Below, piece after piece: positions 1 through 9,171 of a stretch of 64,000 nt of DNA. Numbering within the stretch: the first letter of the stretch is position 1; every line of letters begins with the position of its first letter. A program made the translations under genes and the position numbers. The notes below the pieces were generated by a model. The model worked only from the letters and a program-made list of their open reading frames with translations. It had not been told where the DNA came from and ran no database searches. This DNA is from Sphingopyxis sp. UBA6723 (GTDB taxonomy: Bacteria; Pseudomonadota; Alphaproteobacteria; Sphingomonadales; Sphingomonadaceae): contig NZ_DKIH01000010.1 in assembly GCF_002454115.1 (NCBI RefSeq), positions 305,172 through 369,171 on the forward strand, read 5' to 3'.

Positions 1-781
1 GCAAACGCCAGGCAATTTCCTCGGGGCAACAGATTTTCAGACCCTGACGTTCTTCTGTGATGCGAACATAATTGCCGGCGTCGAGCAGCGATACGTGCGT
101 CCCGGTGTCGAGCCAGGCAAAGCCGCGCCCCATGATCTGCACCGAAAGACAGCCATCGTCCATGTACGAGCGGTTGAGATCGGTTATCTCCAGTTCCCCC
201 CGGGCGCTGGGTTTGAGCGCCAGAGCGCGCTGGACAACGGTCTCGTCGTAAAAATAGAGGCCGGTCACGGCATAGTTGGATTTGGGCTTCGCGGGCTTTT
301 CTTCGATGCTGAGCGCGTTGCAGCGGCCATCGATCTCGACCACGCCATAGGCTTGCGGGTTGGCAACCTGGTAAGCAAAGACGCTGGCGCCAGTTGTTCG
401 GCTGTCCGCTTCCTGCAGCATCTCCCCGAGGCCATGGCCGTAGAAGATATTGTCGCCGAGGATGAGGGCGCTTGGCGCGCCATTGAGGAAATCGGCGCCA
501 ATGTGGAAAGCTTGCGCCAGGCCGGCAGGCTCGGGTTGGGCCGCATACTGCAATTCGAGCCCCCAGTCGGAGCCGTCGCCGAGCAGCCGTTCAAACATCG
601 GCTGCTCGTCGGGCGTGGTGATGATCAGGATTTCGCGAATCCCGGCGAGCATGAGAACCGCGATCGGATAATAGATCATCGGCTTGTCGAAAACGGGTGC
701 GAGTTGCTTCGAAATGGCTCGCGTCAGCGGATAGAGCCGCGTTCCCGACCCTCCGGCCAGAACTATTCCCTTACGCTGCAC
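1..781 (-). CDS. rmlA: Glucose-1-phosphate thymidylyltransferase RmlA, 3' end beyond the window
   Basis: This enzyme joins glucose-1-phosphate and dTTP to make dTDP-glucose, the first step of dTDP-rhamnose synthesis in the cytoplasm. The reverse-strand reading gives the nucleotidyltransferase signature GGSGTRLYPLT near residue 8, then the KQLAPVFDKPMIYYP segment, LILGDNIFYG, EEKPAKPKSNYAVTGLY and AWLDTGTH, all classic RmlA motifs. I chose a GTG start at 781 because AGGGG lies 8 bases upstream. About 260 residues are present, so roughly 30 C-terminal residues of a usual 290 lie outside the left edge. It is transcribed away from galU. No rmlB, rmlC or rmlD is seen in the window. Confidence 0.93.
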   Translation of the reverse strand, partial: MQRKGIVLAGGSGTRLYPLTRAISKQLAPVFDKPMIYYPIAVLMLAGIREILIITTPDEQPMFERLLGDGSDWGLELQYAAQPEPAGLAQAFHIGADFLNGAPSALILGDNIFYGHGLGEMLQEADSRTTGASVFAYQVANPQAYGVVEIDGRCNALSIEEKPAKPKSNYAVTGLYFYDETVVQRALALKPSARGELEITDLNRSYMDDGCLSVQIMGRGFAWLDTGTHVSLLDAGNYVRITEERQGLKICCPEEIAWRL

Positions 782-1129
782 CTTAGTCCCCTGTAGATTT
801 TGTGTCGCACCGATTCTGCGAGGTTATCTGTACCCATTATGGAATATCTCAAAGCGATATTGCCGCCGACCGTGTAGCGCTTTTCACTCGCACAGCCCTT
901 TTGAGCCGTCAACGAAACCAATGGCTTCGGCGCAATCCCGTTTCCGGACATGCAGCGGGGCTTGTGTTAAACAAGCTAGGCTTACGGTCTTTTTTCGGCT
1001 GTCGAAACGCTGCGAGTGGTTGCCAAGTGACAGGGGGAGCCGGAAAGCGGGAGCAGGTTTTCGACAGCCTGACGATGCCGGCACTGCGTTCTCGTTCGCG
1101 TCGCCTCTCACATGACAGGACAAAATATA
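782..1129. other. Divergent intergenic region between rmlA and galU
   Basis: This stretch separates the two divergent sugar-nucleotide genes and must hold both promoters. I see no convincing gene. Short open frames on both strands lack family motifs. No clear -35/-10 pair or strong hairpin was picked out by eye. Confidence 0.5.
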
Positions 1130-1993
1130 GTGAAACCGATCCGCAAAGCCGTTTTTCCCGTTGCCGGTCTTGGCACCCGTTTTTTGCCGGCGACCAAGGC
1201 GATCCCCAAGGAGATGCTGCCGATCGTCGACCGGCCGCTGATCCAATATGCGGTCGATGAGGCGCGCGAGGCGGGGATCGAGCAGATGATCTTTGTCACC
1301 GGCCGCGGCAAGAGCGCGATCGAGGATCATTTCGACATCGCGTTCGAGCTGGAAAAGACGATGTCCGAACGCGGCAAGGATCTGTCGGTGCTCGAGCCGA
1401 CGCGGCTTGGTCCCGGCAATTGCGCCTATGTCCGCCAGCAGGAGCCACTGGGCCTTGGCCACGCGATCTGGTGCGCGCGCGCGATCGTCGGCGACGAGCC
1501 CTTTGCGATCTTCCTGCCCGACGAGTTCATGCACGGATCGCCCGGCTGCATGAAGCAGATGGTCGATGCCTACCATCAGGTCGGCGGCAACCTGATCTCG
1601 GTGCTTGAAGTGCCGCGCGAGCAGGTGTCCAGCTATGGCGTGATCGCCCCCGGCGCGCGCGACGGGTCGCTAACCGAAGTCATGGGACTGGTTGAGAAGC
1701 CGTCGGTGGCCGATGCGCCGTCGAACCTGATCATCTCTGGCCGCTACATCCTCCAGCCCGACGTGATGCGGGTGCTGGAGGGGCAGGAAAAGGGCGCGGG
1801 CGGCGAGATCCAGCTGACCGACGCGATGGCAAGCATGATCGGCACCCAGCCGTTCCACGCCGTAACCTTTGACGGCGCGCGGTACGACTGCGGGTCAAAG
1901 GCTGGATATATCCAGGCCAATCTGGCCGTCGCTCTCGAACGCCCCGACATCGCCGCCGAAGTCCGTGCGTTTGCCATCGATTTGCTGAAGTAA
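1130..1993 (+). CDS. galU: UTP-glucose-1-phosphate uridylyltransferase GalU
   Basis: This enzyme makes UDP-glucose from UTP and glucose-1-phosphate and supplies glucose units for the exopolysaccharide. The protein begins KPIRKAVFPVAGLGTRFLPA, the standard GalU nucleotide-binding start, followed by KEMLPIVDRPLIQY, GRGKSAIEDHFD and the late EIQLTDAM motif. The length of about 287 residues is normal. An in-frame ATG at 1112 is also possible, but GTG at 1130 has CAGGA about 10 bases upstream and gives the usual N-terminus. A short copy of an internal part of this gene is found again near 45.5 kb, fused to a kdpD remnant. Confidence 0.93.
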   Translation: MKPIRKAVFPVAGLGTRFLPATKAIPKEMLPIVDRPLIQYAVDEAREAGIEQMIFVTGRGKSAIEDHFDIAFELEKTMSERGKDLSVLEPTRLGPGNCAYVRQQEPLGLGHAIWCARAIVGDEPFAIFLPDEFMHGSPGCMKQMVDAYHQVGGNLISVLEVPREQVSSYGVIAPGARDGSLTEVMGLVEKPSVADAPSNLIISGRYILQPDVMRVLEGQEKGAGGEIQLTDAMASMIGTQPFHAVTFDGARYDCGSKAGYIQANLAVALERPDIAAEVRAFAIDLLK

Positions 1994-1998
1994 GACCG

Positions 1999-2027
1999 GC
2001 GCGCCGCCGGGACCGCTCGCGGCGCGC
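1999..2027. terminator. GC-rich hairpin between convergent genes
   Basis: GCGCGCCGC at 1999-2007 pairs perfectly with GCGGCGCGC at 2019-2027. It lies between the convergent galU and aspartic protease genes. No T-run follows, so its role in termination is an inference. Confidence 0.35.
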
Positions 2028-2527
2028 TAGCGAACGAGCGTGAGGCGGTCGCCGTCGATATGAACGGCATCGAACTGTGCGAGCGCGTTTTGGCCGAGCA
2101 GCGAGAGGCCGACGTCGCGCCGCGGGATTGCGGCTTTAAGATTTTTGATCGAATGGTCGCCGAACGCAACGTCCTTGATCACGATCCAGTCGACCGCCAT
2201 CGGGCCGCCGGCGGTCATCACCGTGCGTGTGTCGCCGACCGCCATATAGGAGTCGATTTTGCGGGCATCGGCGTGGCTCAGGATGACGTGGCTCGCGCCG
2301 GTGTCGACAAGAAAGCGGATCGTTTTCGACCCGACCTTGCCGCCGATGTAGAATAGTCCATTGTCGTCGCGGCGCGTTTCCGCACTTCTTTGCGGTTCGT
2401 CACTGGCTGCTGGTGCGGCACTGACCGAAAAAGCGGTTGCGGCCAACCGCTGATCCTCGGGCGCGAGGAGGGATGCTGCGACAACCGCAGTTACTACGCC
2501 TGCACAGAAGGTGAGACATTGCCGCAT
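2027..2527 (-). CDS. Retropepsin-like aspartic protease (clan AA, TIGR02281-like)
   Basis: This is a small exported or membrane-anchored aspartic protease of the single-domain retropepsin type. An N-terminal hydrophobic segment (about residues 8-22) is followed by FLVDTGASHVILS near residue 72, the D-T-G active-site motif, and a C-terminal SLLGQNALAQFD segment typical of the family. At 166 residues it is normal for the group. Such proteins work as dimers and their substrates are mostly unknown. It lies downstream of a membrane protein and a PEP-CTERM gene on the same strand, separated from the former by about 110 bases. A role in the sorting system is only suggested by position. Confidence 0.8.
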   Translation of the reverse strand: MRQCLTFCAGVVTAVVAASLLAPEDQRLAATAFSVSAAPAASDEPQRSAETRRDDNGLFYIGGKVGSKTIRFLVDTGASHVILSHADARKIDSYMAVGDTRTVMTAGGPMAVDWIVIKDVAFGDHSIKNLKAAIPRRDVGLSLLGQNALAQFDAVHIDGDRLTLVR

Positions 2528-2636
2528 GGTGCCGCATTAACGGCAACGATTTCAGCTTCCGTTTCACGGCATGATTAACGGGCCGTTAGGGATTCGAGCC
2601 GCGCCGCGCGGATACGGCTGATGCGAACCTGCAGTA

Positions 2637-3521
2637 TCAAGCAACCAAGGCGGTGCGCTCTTCTTCGAGCTTTTTGATGCGCCGGGTCTGCATCCGCCCG
2701 AAAATGATCAGAAACGCGGCCAGGATCGTCCATTGGATTGCCTGCAGCCAATAACGGATTTTGAGCGAGTATTCGTCGCGGTACAGCGTGTAGTAGGGAT
2801 CGCTGATCCCAACCCCAAGCGAATTGAACAGAACGCGCGCAGTGCCCGGCAAGCCGCCCTGGACGAGTATTCCAGACCATGCGGGCCGCTGTGTGATGGT
2901 TGCGAGCTGCGTTCTATTCTTGGCTTCGAGCTGCACGAAAACGCGCGCAAGGCGGCCATCTCCGGCGGCGCGGTAGGGCGCAAATGCCATCCGATCGTCA
3001 CCGATAAACCAGTCTTGTCCAAAAAAGACAATCGTCCCGATCTCTCCGCCGACCAAGCGGGCCGGGCCTTCCTTGACCGCGATCGTCCCGAGATCGCTGG
3101 CTGCAATCGTCTGCGCATTGCCCTGCGGGCTTGGCAACAGGAACAGCACAAAGACGACAAAACCAACGACCACCACAGCCGTCGCAGCGGCAAAGCTGTA
3201 CAATATGGTCCGCAGCTTCTTGCCGCGCTTGATCTGCAGGATCAGTGCCTCGTCGAGGCTCTGCTCTTCCTGTTCGCGGCGACGAAGGAACCGCAGGACA
3301 AGCCATGCCGGGAGCGCCGCTAGGCCAAACAGGAACAAGAAGGTCAGCAGCGGCGCGTAGGCGCCGAAATAATGAATCTGGAGCTCGGCAAGTCTGCCGA
3401 AAAATCCACGATAGTTCATCGCTTCCCACAGGAAGTATATCCCTGCGAGACCAAGCCAAGCCTGTGCGGCCAGCTTCAAAAGCGGAGACCGCTTCGACGA
3501 TTTCATCGCTTGGACGTTCAA
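2637..3521 (-). CDS. Unrecognised membrane protein encoded with a PEP-CTERM protein
   Basis: I do not recognise this family. The 294-residue protein has four likely membrane segments, near residues 17-33, 55-78, 108-132 and 264-282, with an arginine/glutamate-rich linker after the second and a soluble domain of about 130 residues (134-262) between the third and fourth. The extracytoplasmic placement of that domain is inferred. TTG at 3521 overlaps the stop of the upstream PEP-CTERM gene (TTGA), and an ATG at 3506 is the alternative start. The tight coupling suggests the two proteins work together in the exosortase system. Confidence 0.75.
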   Translation of the reverse strand: MNVQAMKSSKRSPLLKLAAQAWLGLAGIYFLWEAMNYRGFFGRLAELQIHYFGAYAPLLTFLFLFGLAALPAWLVLRFLRRREQEEQSLDEALILQIKRGKKLRTILYSFAAATAVVVVGFVVFVLFLLPSPQGNAQTIAASDLGTIAVKEGPARLVGGEIGTIVFFGQDWFIGDDRMAFAPYRAAGDGRLARVFVQLEAKNRTQLATITQRPAWSGILVQGGLPGTARVLFNSLGVGISDPYYTLYRDEYSLKIRYWLQAIQWTILAAFLIIFGRMQTRRIKKLEEERTALVA

Positions 3522-4216
3522 CGCAGTGCGCGAGCCGTCACGGGCTGCAGCGCCCGTCGCCCGTTTCGGCGGCGCAGAGCGGCGCCAATACCGAAAAACC
3601 CGAGGATTAGTGAAAGCCAGGTCGCGGGCTCGGGAATCGCACTAACCGGATCGGTTCCAGGCTGTCCGCCCGGGTCACCGCCCGTGTTGCCGCCGCCGGT
3701 TCCGCCACCAGTTCCGCCGCCATTGGCGGGCGGAGGGAGGCTGGCAGAAAACACCGGCGTTGCCGTTGGCCCGAGCGCGGGGCCGAGCGAAGCAAAGGTT
3801 GCCGGTGTACCGGCAGCCGGTGCAAATGCATCGGTGACAGCCGCCACGGTGGCTGCGTCGGCCGGCGCTCCGCCAATCGCTGCGGCGGGCGCTGCCACCG
3901 CCGGATCGACGCCGCGCGCGGCGACGGTGTTGAAATCCCGCTCGCGCAGGGCGCGGCGAATTCGGTTCCGCGGAACGCGGGTGGCGTTGCCAACCCGGAC
4001 CACAGCATCGGGATCGTCGGCATAGGAACCGTCGTCGGCCTCGTCCGACGGCGGAATCGCCATGGCCGCCATGGCGCTCGGCGCGGCGCCAGGCATTTGG
4101 ATAATGGCGCGGTCCTCAAGGCGGCTGAAGCCGATTAGAGCGACACCAAGGAGCAGGAGGACGCGTGTCTTCCTGTAGCTCGCTGGCGCTTTTGGCGCGG
4201 CCCCTTCGATCGTCAC
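3518..4216 (-). CDS. PEP-CTERM sorting-domain protein with glycine-rich linker
   Basis: The C-terminus carries the sorting signal IPEPATWLSLILGFFGIG followed by ALRRRN: PEP motif, hydrophobic helix and basic tail. The exosortase is expected to cleave after or near PEP. The protein has a short N-terminal basic and hydrophobic segment, an Ala/Pro-rich middle, and a Gly-rich linker of repeated GGGTGGG type just before the signal. I chose GTG at 4216 because GAGAGGG lies just upstream, although the frame is open to 4276. The residue after the PEPxxW tryptophan is Leu, whereas three of the other four substrates here have Ala. The function of the mature part is unknown. Confidence 0.85.
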   Translation of the reverse strand: MTIEGAAPKAPASYRKTRVLLLLGVALIGFSRLEDRAIIQMPGAAPSAMAAMAIPPSDEADDGSYADDPDAVVRVGNATRVPRNRIRRALRERDFNTVAARGVDPAVAAPAAAIGGAPADAATVAAVTDAFAPAAGTPATFASLGPALGPTATPVFSASLPPPANGGGTGGGTGGGNTGGDPGGQPGTDPVSAIPEPATWLSLILGFFGIGAALRRRNGRRALQPVTARALR

Positions 4217-4362
4217 GGCAACCCTCTCTTTCGACTCGCGACGCTTATGCGCGGTAGTTGACGGTATATCAACCAATTAGCTGTCTCAGCGTGGCACATC
4301 TTTTCCATCGGTCTGTGTTGGTCCCGCGCTATGGCGCCGCGACCAGCATGAAGTTTCGCCGG

Positions 4363-5205
4363 TTATTTTGCGGCGGTCTTTTTGGGCAACGGCGCCAGCC
4401 CGTCCTGATAGGTGATATTGGCCTTGGCCTTGGCCTCGTCGAGCCGGGTGCGCAGAACCTTGCCGATGCTCTCTGCGCGCATGGTCTGCGCCGCCATCGG
4501 GCTGGCCTGCTGCTCGGTCGTCGGCACCGGCTGACGGCCGGTAATGACACTAACGACGACTTTGCCCTGCATCGGGATGATGAACGGCTCGCCCGCCGGG
4601 AGTGCAAGGATCTGGTTGAGCACTGGCGTCGGGATATTTCCCGAATCCATGCTGTTGGCGCCTTTCGCATAGTCGATCTTGAAGCTTTTCAGCGTCTCTT
4701 CGACATCGGCCAGCGATTTGTCGGCTTCGAGCGCTTTCAGGATCTTCGGATCGCTCGGGAAATCGAAGCTGATCTGATCGACGAGATAGGCGGTGCGCTG
4801 GCTGAATTTGCCGGGATTGTCGGCGAGATATTTTTTCACCGAAGCGGCGTCGGGAACGCGCACGGTGTCGGCGGTTTTCACCCCGTACATCTGGACCAGC
4901 AGCTCTTCCTTGAGACGCCGTTCGCGGATGACGTACATCGGGTCGCGATCGAGGCCGTCCTCCTTGGCGACCTGCGCCATCAGCCGACGATCAATGATCT
5001 GCTGCAGGATCTGACGGCGGATCGCTTCCTTGTCGCCGACCGGGGGCGCGGGCAGCTCGGCGATTTCGGCGTTAAGTTCCTGCTGGGTAATTTCTTCGCC
5101 GTTGACGACCGCGACGACCTGGCCGGTCGGTTCGCTGCTGCAGGCATGGAGGGCGATGAACGCCGCGCCGGCCAATGCCAGTCTTGCAGTTATGGTATAA
5201 TTCAC
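4363..5205 (-). CDS. EpsD-family peptidyl-prolyl cis-trans isomerase lipoprotein
   Basis: This is a SurA/PpiC-type foldase. The N-terminus has a lipoprotein signal ending LHACSS, so it is probably anchored in the periplasmic leaflet. A SurA-like helical region follows (VVNGEEITQQEL..., about residues 30-120), with an isomerase-like domain of the parvulin class in the C-terminal half. EpsD-family isomerases occur in exosortase-linked exopolysaccharide loci and may assist export or folding of sorted proteins or polysaccharide components. The start is GTG at 5205 with TAGGGGG upstream. It is divergent from the XrtV accessory gene. Confidence 0.82.
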   Translation of the reverse strand: MNYTITARLALAGAAFIALHACSSEPTGQVVAVVNGEEITQQELNAEIAELPAPPVGDKEAIRRQILQQIIDRRLMAQVAKEDGLDRDPMYVIRERRLKEELLVQMYGVKTADTVRVPDAASVKKYLADNPGKFSQRTAYLVDQISFDFPSDPKILKALEADKSLADVEETLKSFKIDYAKGANSMDSGNIPTPVLNQILALPAGEPFIIPMQGKVVVSVITGRQPVPTTEQQASPMAAQTMRAESIGKVLRTRLDEAKAKANITYQDGLAPLPKKTAAK

Positions 5206-5309
5206 TTACGCCCCCTAAGGATCGCAGATCGCAAATTGCGAATTTCTGCCCTGAAATTAAACGGGTGCCATAGCGACACTTAAGACTACTTTACAACGAG
5301 GATTCCGAA

Positions 5310-5564
5310 TTGGAAACTGTCTACGATTGGGTCACCGTCGCCGTCTTCGTGGCATTGGCCGTGCTGTTCTTGCAGCGGTCGTCCGAAGAGGAGCCGCGCG
5401 ATAAAATCTATCATTATCTGCCGCCCGCCGTGGGCTGCGCCGTTTCCAACTATCTGGGGAATGAGGGCTATATGATCCCGGCCGTGCTGGTGATCGTCGC
5501 GGTCATGGCCTATATCTATCATTTCCTGAAGCCGTTCGCGGCCGCGGATGAAAAGATCGGTTAA
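5310..5564 (+). CDS. XrtV sorting system accessory protein (small membrane protein)
   Basis: This 84-residue protein has two membrane helices (about residues 6-23 and 54-74) joined by a polar loop with RSSEEEPRDKIYHYLPPAVGCAVSNYLGNEG. From memory it matches the small protein found next to the V-type exosortase in sphingomonads. The start is TTG at 5310 with CGAGGA upstream. It is convergent with the exosortase gene, which ends 4 bases after it. Confidence 0.78.
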   Translation: METVYDWVTVAVFVALAVLFLQRSSEEEPRDKIYHYLPPAVGCAVSNYLGNEGYMIPAVLVIVAVMAYIYHFLKPFAAADEKIG

Positions 5565-5568
5565 GTTT

Positions 5569-6477
5569 TTAAACTTTTTGTCGGCGGCGCTGCTTCCAGC
5601 CCAGGCTTTTCTGCACCGCCAGATCGAGCAGGTAGATCGTTGCCAGCGAGATCGCGAAAGTCGTCATCCCCGCAAAATTGTGCAGGAACCCCTGCGCCGC
5701 TGCTTCGCCACCATGATAAGTGATCAGGATGAGCAAGAGCACCCGCATCATGTTCGAGAAGATCGCGATCGGCACCGCGGCGGCGATCAGCAGCACCATG
5801 TAACGCCAATTGGCCCGGTGGCTGAGATAGACATAGAATAAAGTGAGCGCCGTCAGCGTGATCAGCGAGTTGAGTCCGGCGCATGCCGCCGCGACGAGCA
5901 GTTGGTACTGGCCGATCTGGATCATCACCCCCGCACTGGCGATCGGATAGCCGACAAAGTGGAGCAGCGACACCGCACTTTCGCTGATCCACATTTTCAG
6001 CGGATTGGTGAGCGCCGCGACCAGGCTGTCGGGCAGCGGCACCGCGAACAGCAGGTAAAAGAGCGGGAACCACAGGATTTGCAGCGCGCGTGCGCCGATG
6101 TAGCTGTACAAGACCGCGACGAACAGGGCGTACAGGGCATAGACCTCCAGCTCGATCACCGCCGCGGTGCGGAACAGGATGAGGGCGGCGGCCATGGCGA
6201 TGATGGCGCCATAGGCGCGCCACGCGGGCGGTGCCCGCCGCACCGCCGCGGTTTCGGGCAGCATCTTGACCAGCAGCCAGAGCCCCGAGGCGAGTACCAG
6301 CGGGCCGTGCGATCCCTGTTCGGTCGACCAGCTTTCGGTGGTGATGAAGCGCCAGGTGGGAAAGGTGATCGCGGCCAGCCCCAGCAGCGCCGGCCAGCAA
6401 CGCTGCAACCAAGCCCACGATACGCGCTTCACGGTTTTGGTGCCCGAAGGGTGCAAGTTCGACTTTCGCTTTTGCAT
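5569..6477 (-). CDS. xrtV: Exosortase (V type), integral-membrane transpeptidase-like sorting enzyme
   Basis: Exosortases are polytopic inner-membrane cysteine enzymes that cut PEP-CTERM proteins at their sorting signal. With the start at 6477 the protein has 302 residues and about eight hydrophobic segments. The catalytic residues expected for the family are visible: Cys199 in AAACAGLNS, Arg245 in SNMMRVLLL and His266 in FLHNFAG. The frame stays open upstream (ATG at 6576 and others), but those residues are not hydrophobic, and the length from 6477 fits the family. I place it in the V type because of the accessory protein beside it and the EpsI protein at 13.5 kb. Confidence 0.88.
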   Translation of the reverse strand: MQKRKSNLHPSGTKTVKRVSWAWLQRCWPALLGLAAITFPTWRFITTESWSTEQGSHGPLVLASGLWLLVKMLPETAAVRRAPPAWRAYGAIIAMAAALILFRTAAVIELEVYALYALFVAVLYSYIGARALQILWFPLFYLLFAVPLPDSLVAALTNPLKMWISESAVSLLHFVGYPIASAGVMIQIGQYQLLVAAACAGLNSLITLTALTLFYVYLSHRANWRYMVLLIAAAVPIAIFSNMMRVLLLILITYHGGEAAAQGFLHNFAGMTTFAISLATIYLLDLAVQKSLGWKQRRRQKV

Positions 6478-6746
6478 CGGGCAAGAATGTCGGCCCGCCA
6501 CCGCGGCGGATTTGACGCTCTCCCAAGGCTTTGCGTCTAGCAAAGGTTCGGTGGGGGGCGCAAGCTGTGTGAACATAGCTGGCCCGCTGCCATCGCCGAG
6601 GGTCCCGAATCTAGACAGCCTGTCCTGCCGCAAAGCGTTTCTCCGCCCGCGCGACGCATTGTTTTCGCTCGACAAGCGAAAGCCGGGTGGTACCGCACTG
6701 AGCGACCGCGTCGGCATCAGCAACAATCGGATCGGGCCTGAATTCC

Positions 6747-8105
6747 GTGCAAGTGAAGCAGCGATTGGCATTTCTGAAATCGTTGGTGCTGGGCCAGGAT
6801 GCGACATCGTCGCTGCGCAGCCGCGCGGTTCACTCGGGCGCGTGGATCGGCGTCGGGTTCGGCATCCAAAAGGTGCTGCAGCTGGGCTCCAACCTGATTC
6901 TGACGCGACTGCTGTTTCCCGAAGCGTTCGGGTTGATGGCGCTGGCCACCGTGTTCCTCGTCGGTTTGCAGATGTTTTCCGACATCGGCCTGAAACCCGC
7001 GGTCATTCGCGACCCGCGCGGCGACGACCCCAAATTTCTCAACACCGCCTGGACAATTCAGGTTGTGCGCGGCTTGCTCCTCTGCGTCATCGGCGCCGCA
7101 ATCGCCTATCCGCTATCGCTGATTTATGAACAGCCAATCCTGTTCCCGCTGCTGGCGGTGCTCAGCACCACGGCGGCGATAAATGGGTTCATGTCCATCG
7201 GCATGGCAACCGCCGAACGCCGACTCGATTTCCGGACGATTACGATCGTCCAGGTCGCGGGACAGGCCGCGTCGACCGTGCTTTTAATTGTGCTCGCATA
7301 CAGTTTAAAATCAGTTTGGGCGCTGGTGGCCGGAAACATCCTCGGTTCTGCCCTAACAGTTGTGCTCGGTCATGTCTTACTTCAGAGGCACCGGCACCGC
7401 TTTCAACTCGAGCCGAAGGCTACACAAACCCTAGTCAATTTTGGGAAATGGATATTCCTCTCGACGGCAGTCACATTTCTTGGCGGCGAAGGGCTGCGCG
7501 CCATACAAGCCGGTTTTTTGACGCCTGCGGAATTTGGGGTTCTAGCGATCGCCTACACGATCGCGGCAATTCCGATCGAACTCTCAATGAGGCTCACCGC
7601 TGCAATAGGGCTACCGGCGTTTTCGGAAGCGCATCGCAACGATGTAAATAGGCTATCAGGCGTTCTACAGCAGTTTCGCAAGCGAGTTCTTACGTTCTCA
7701 TTCGTCTTGGTCGCAGTGGTTGCCTTTACAAGCGAAAAGATCGTCGAAATTTTGTACGATGAAAGATATCACGCAGCCGGTGCTTTCGTGGTTGCAATTA
7801 CTATTTCAAACGCGGCCGCGCTTATTGGCCTAGGGTACAACAATGCTTTGCTAGCTCTTGGCGAGTCACGTACTTACTCATGGGTTATGACTTTTTCAAC
7901 TATACTACGTATAATTGGTATCATAGCGGGATTTCACTCATTCGGAATATTAGGTATGATCGCGGGCGTAGGCGCCGCAAATATAATGATCTTGATCATA
8001 GTCTGGCCAACTATGTTCAAATTGCGACTTGTGAACATTAAGCTCGATCTATTAATGATCTTTTTTATTGCAACAATTGGCGCTGTTTCAATTATTTTGT
8101 CTTAG
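6747..8105 (+). CDS. Wzx-type polysaccharide flippase (MOP superfamily)
   Basis: This protein is expected to flip the undecaprenyl-diphosphate-linked repeat unit to the periplasmic side of the inner membrane. The 452 residues contain about 12-14 hydrophobic segments and the family-typical start SGAWIGVGFGIQKVLQLGSNLILTRLLFPEAFGLMAL (read in parts near residues 31-67). GTG at 6747 is the likely start. Base composition changes inside the gene: the first 500 bases are GC-rich like the neighbours, while the part after about 7,300 becomes AT-rich with many A/T third positions. It is convergent with the next gene, with 4 bases between the stops. Confidence 0.88.
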   Translation: MQVKQRLAFLKSLVLGQDATSSLRSRAVHSGAWIGVGFGIQKVLQLGSNLILTRLLFPEAFGLMALATVFLVGLQMFSDIGLKPAVIRDPRGDDPKFLNTAWTIQVVRGLLLCVIGAAIAYPLSLIYEQPILFPLLAVLSTTAAINGFMSIGMATAERRLDFRTITIVQVAGQAASTVLLIVLAYSLKSVWALVAGNILGSALTVVLGHVLLQRHRHRFQLEPKATQTLVNFGKWIFLSTAVTFLGGEGLRAIQAGFLTPAEFGVLAIAYTIAAIPIELSMRLTAAIGLPAFSEAHRNDVNRLSGVLQQFRKRVLTFSFVLVAVVAFTSEKIVEILYDERYHAAGAFVVAITISNAAALIGLGYNNALLALGESRTYSWVMTFSTILRIIGIIAGFHSFGILGMIAGVGAANIMILIIVWPTMFKLRLVNIKLDLLMIFFIATIGAVSIILS

Positions 8106-8109
8106 AGTT

Positions 8110-9168
8110 CTATCTCCGCCCTAGTATCATTTTCGCGGCTGGCTTTATCCTTTTTAGGAAGGGAGGCGGCGGCAATGTTTCCGGTAGTGCGGAAACTGCC
8201 GTTGCGGTGGCGCGCGCCTCAGGCGAAAACTGTCGCTTCCAGCTCGCAATTGCGTTATCGGGAAGAGTAATCGTCAATGGGGGTGCGCCAACGATCCATG
8301 TGCCAATCGCGGCCGGATCACTGCGCGGAAGTACTGGTAAACCAGTATCCCTGCCCATTTCTGCCGCGCGATTGTCAATGGAGAGTATCAAAGCTCGCCG
8401 ACCTTTTTGCAGAGCTCTAATTCCCCCATGAAGTCGGGTTCCTATGAAGTCGACGTCGTGCTCGATAAGAAATTGGTCATATGCTTGCACTGTTGCGGCA
8501 ACAGTTTTTATATCATCAAACCCAAGCGCTGCTAAATACTCAAAATCATCTTGCATTTGAGAAAAAAAGAAAACTTCGTCATAACTCTTTCGAACAACAT
8601 CAATCCACGCCCTATCCAGCTCAATTTCCGCCCGCCATGCCGACAGAGTAATTATCGCAGTCTTTGCTTTACTATTTGAGATTTTCGAACAAAAATTCGG
8701 AGTTAAAAACCAAGTTGTAGGACATGATGTGAAAACAGATCTAATTCCTATACTTGTTAAATGATCTTGCGTGTATTTATCTCTCACAGCATGAAGATAA
8801 TCTGAAGAGAGTGCTGTAGTTAGAAGATTTTTACTTTCAGCGCTCGGTGGCTCCATGTAATCGTTCCACCCAGTACCAAGGCAAACAGTTCTACTAGAAC
8901 CGAAGGCGTTTGCAGCTAGTTTATCAAGGCGCCATAAATTCCAAGGGTTGATAACGGATGACAGTAGATTTGTACCGCCGATAAAGCACCAAGTTGATTT
9001 CCGAACAAATGTCCGCGTTCTTTCAGACAGCGCATCATGACTAGGTACTCGAAATATGTATGCGTCAGGAAAAAGCTCCATAACAATTTCGTTGACCGCA
9101 TCCATGATGATCTCGTCACCGACATTATCTGTACTTATAGACGTGTCTACAATCGTAATAGTTTCCAT
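8110..9168 (-). CDS. Polysaccharide pyruvyl transferase family protein
   Basis: Members add pyruvate ketals to sugars of exopolysaccharides, using phosphoenolpyruvate. Features that fit are the N-terminal DTSISTDNVGDEIIMDAV, FIGGTNLLSS near residue 83, LGTGWNDY, and the late IGTRLHGGIRALQKGRRALILSIDNRA block, which resembles the conserved R-HG motif of the family. The length of 352 residues is usual. The gene is clearly AT-rich compared with the bulk of the locus. It is followed upstream on the same strand by a glycosyltransferase 3 bases away. Confidence 0.85.
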   Translation of the reverse strand: METITIVDTSISTDNVGDEIIMDAVNEIVMELFPDAYIFRVPSHDALSERTRTFVRKSTWCFIGGTNLLSSVINPWNLWRLDKLAANAFGSSRTVCLGTGWNDYMEPPSAESKNLLTTALSSDYLHAVRDKYTQDHLTSIGIRSVFTSCPTTWFLTPNFCSKISNSKAKTAIITLSAWRAEIELDRAWIDVVRKSYDEVFFFSQMQDDFEYLAALGFDDIKTVAATVQAYDQFLIEHDVDFIGTRLHGGIRALQKGRRALILSIDNRAAEMGRDTGLPVLPRSDPAAIGTWIVGAPPLTITLPDNAIASWKRQFSPEARATATAVSALPETLPPPPFLKRIKPAAKMILGRR

Positions 9169-9171
9169 TTA

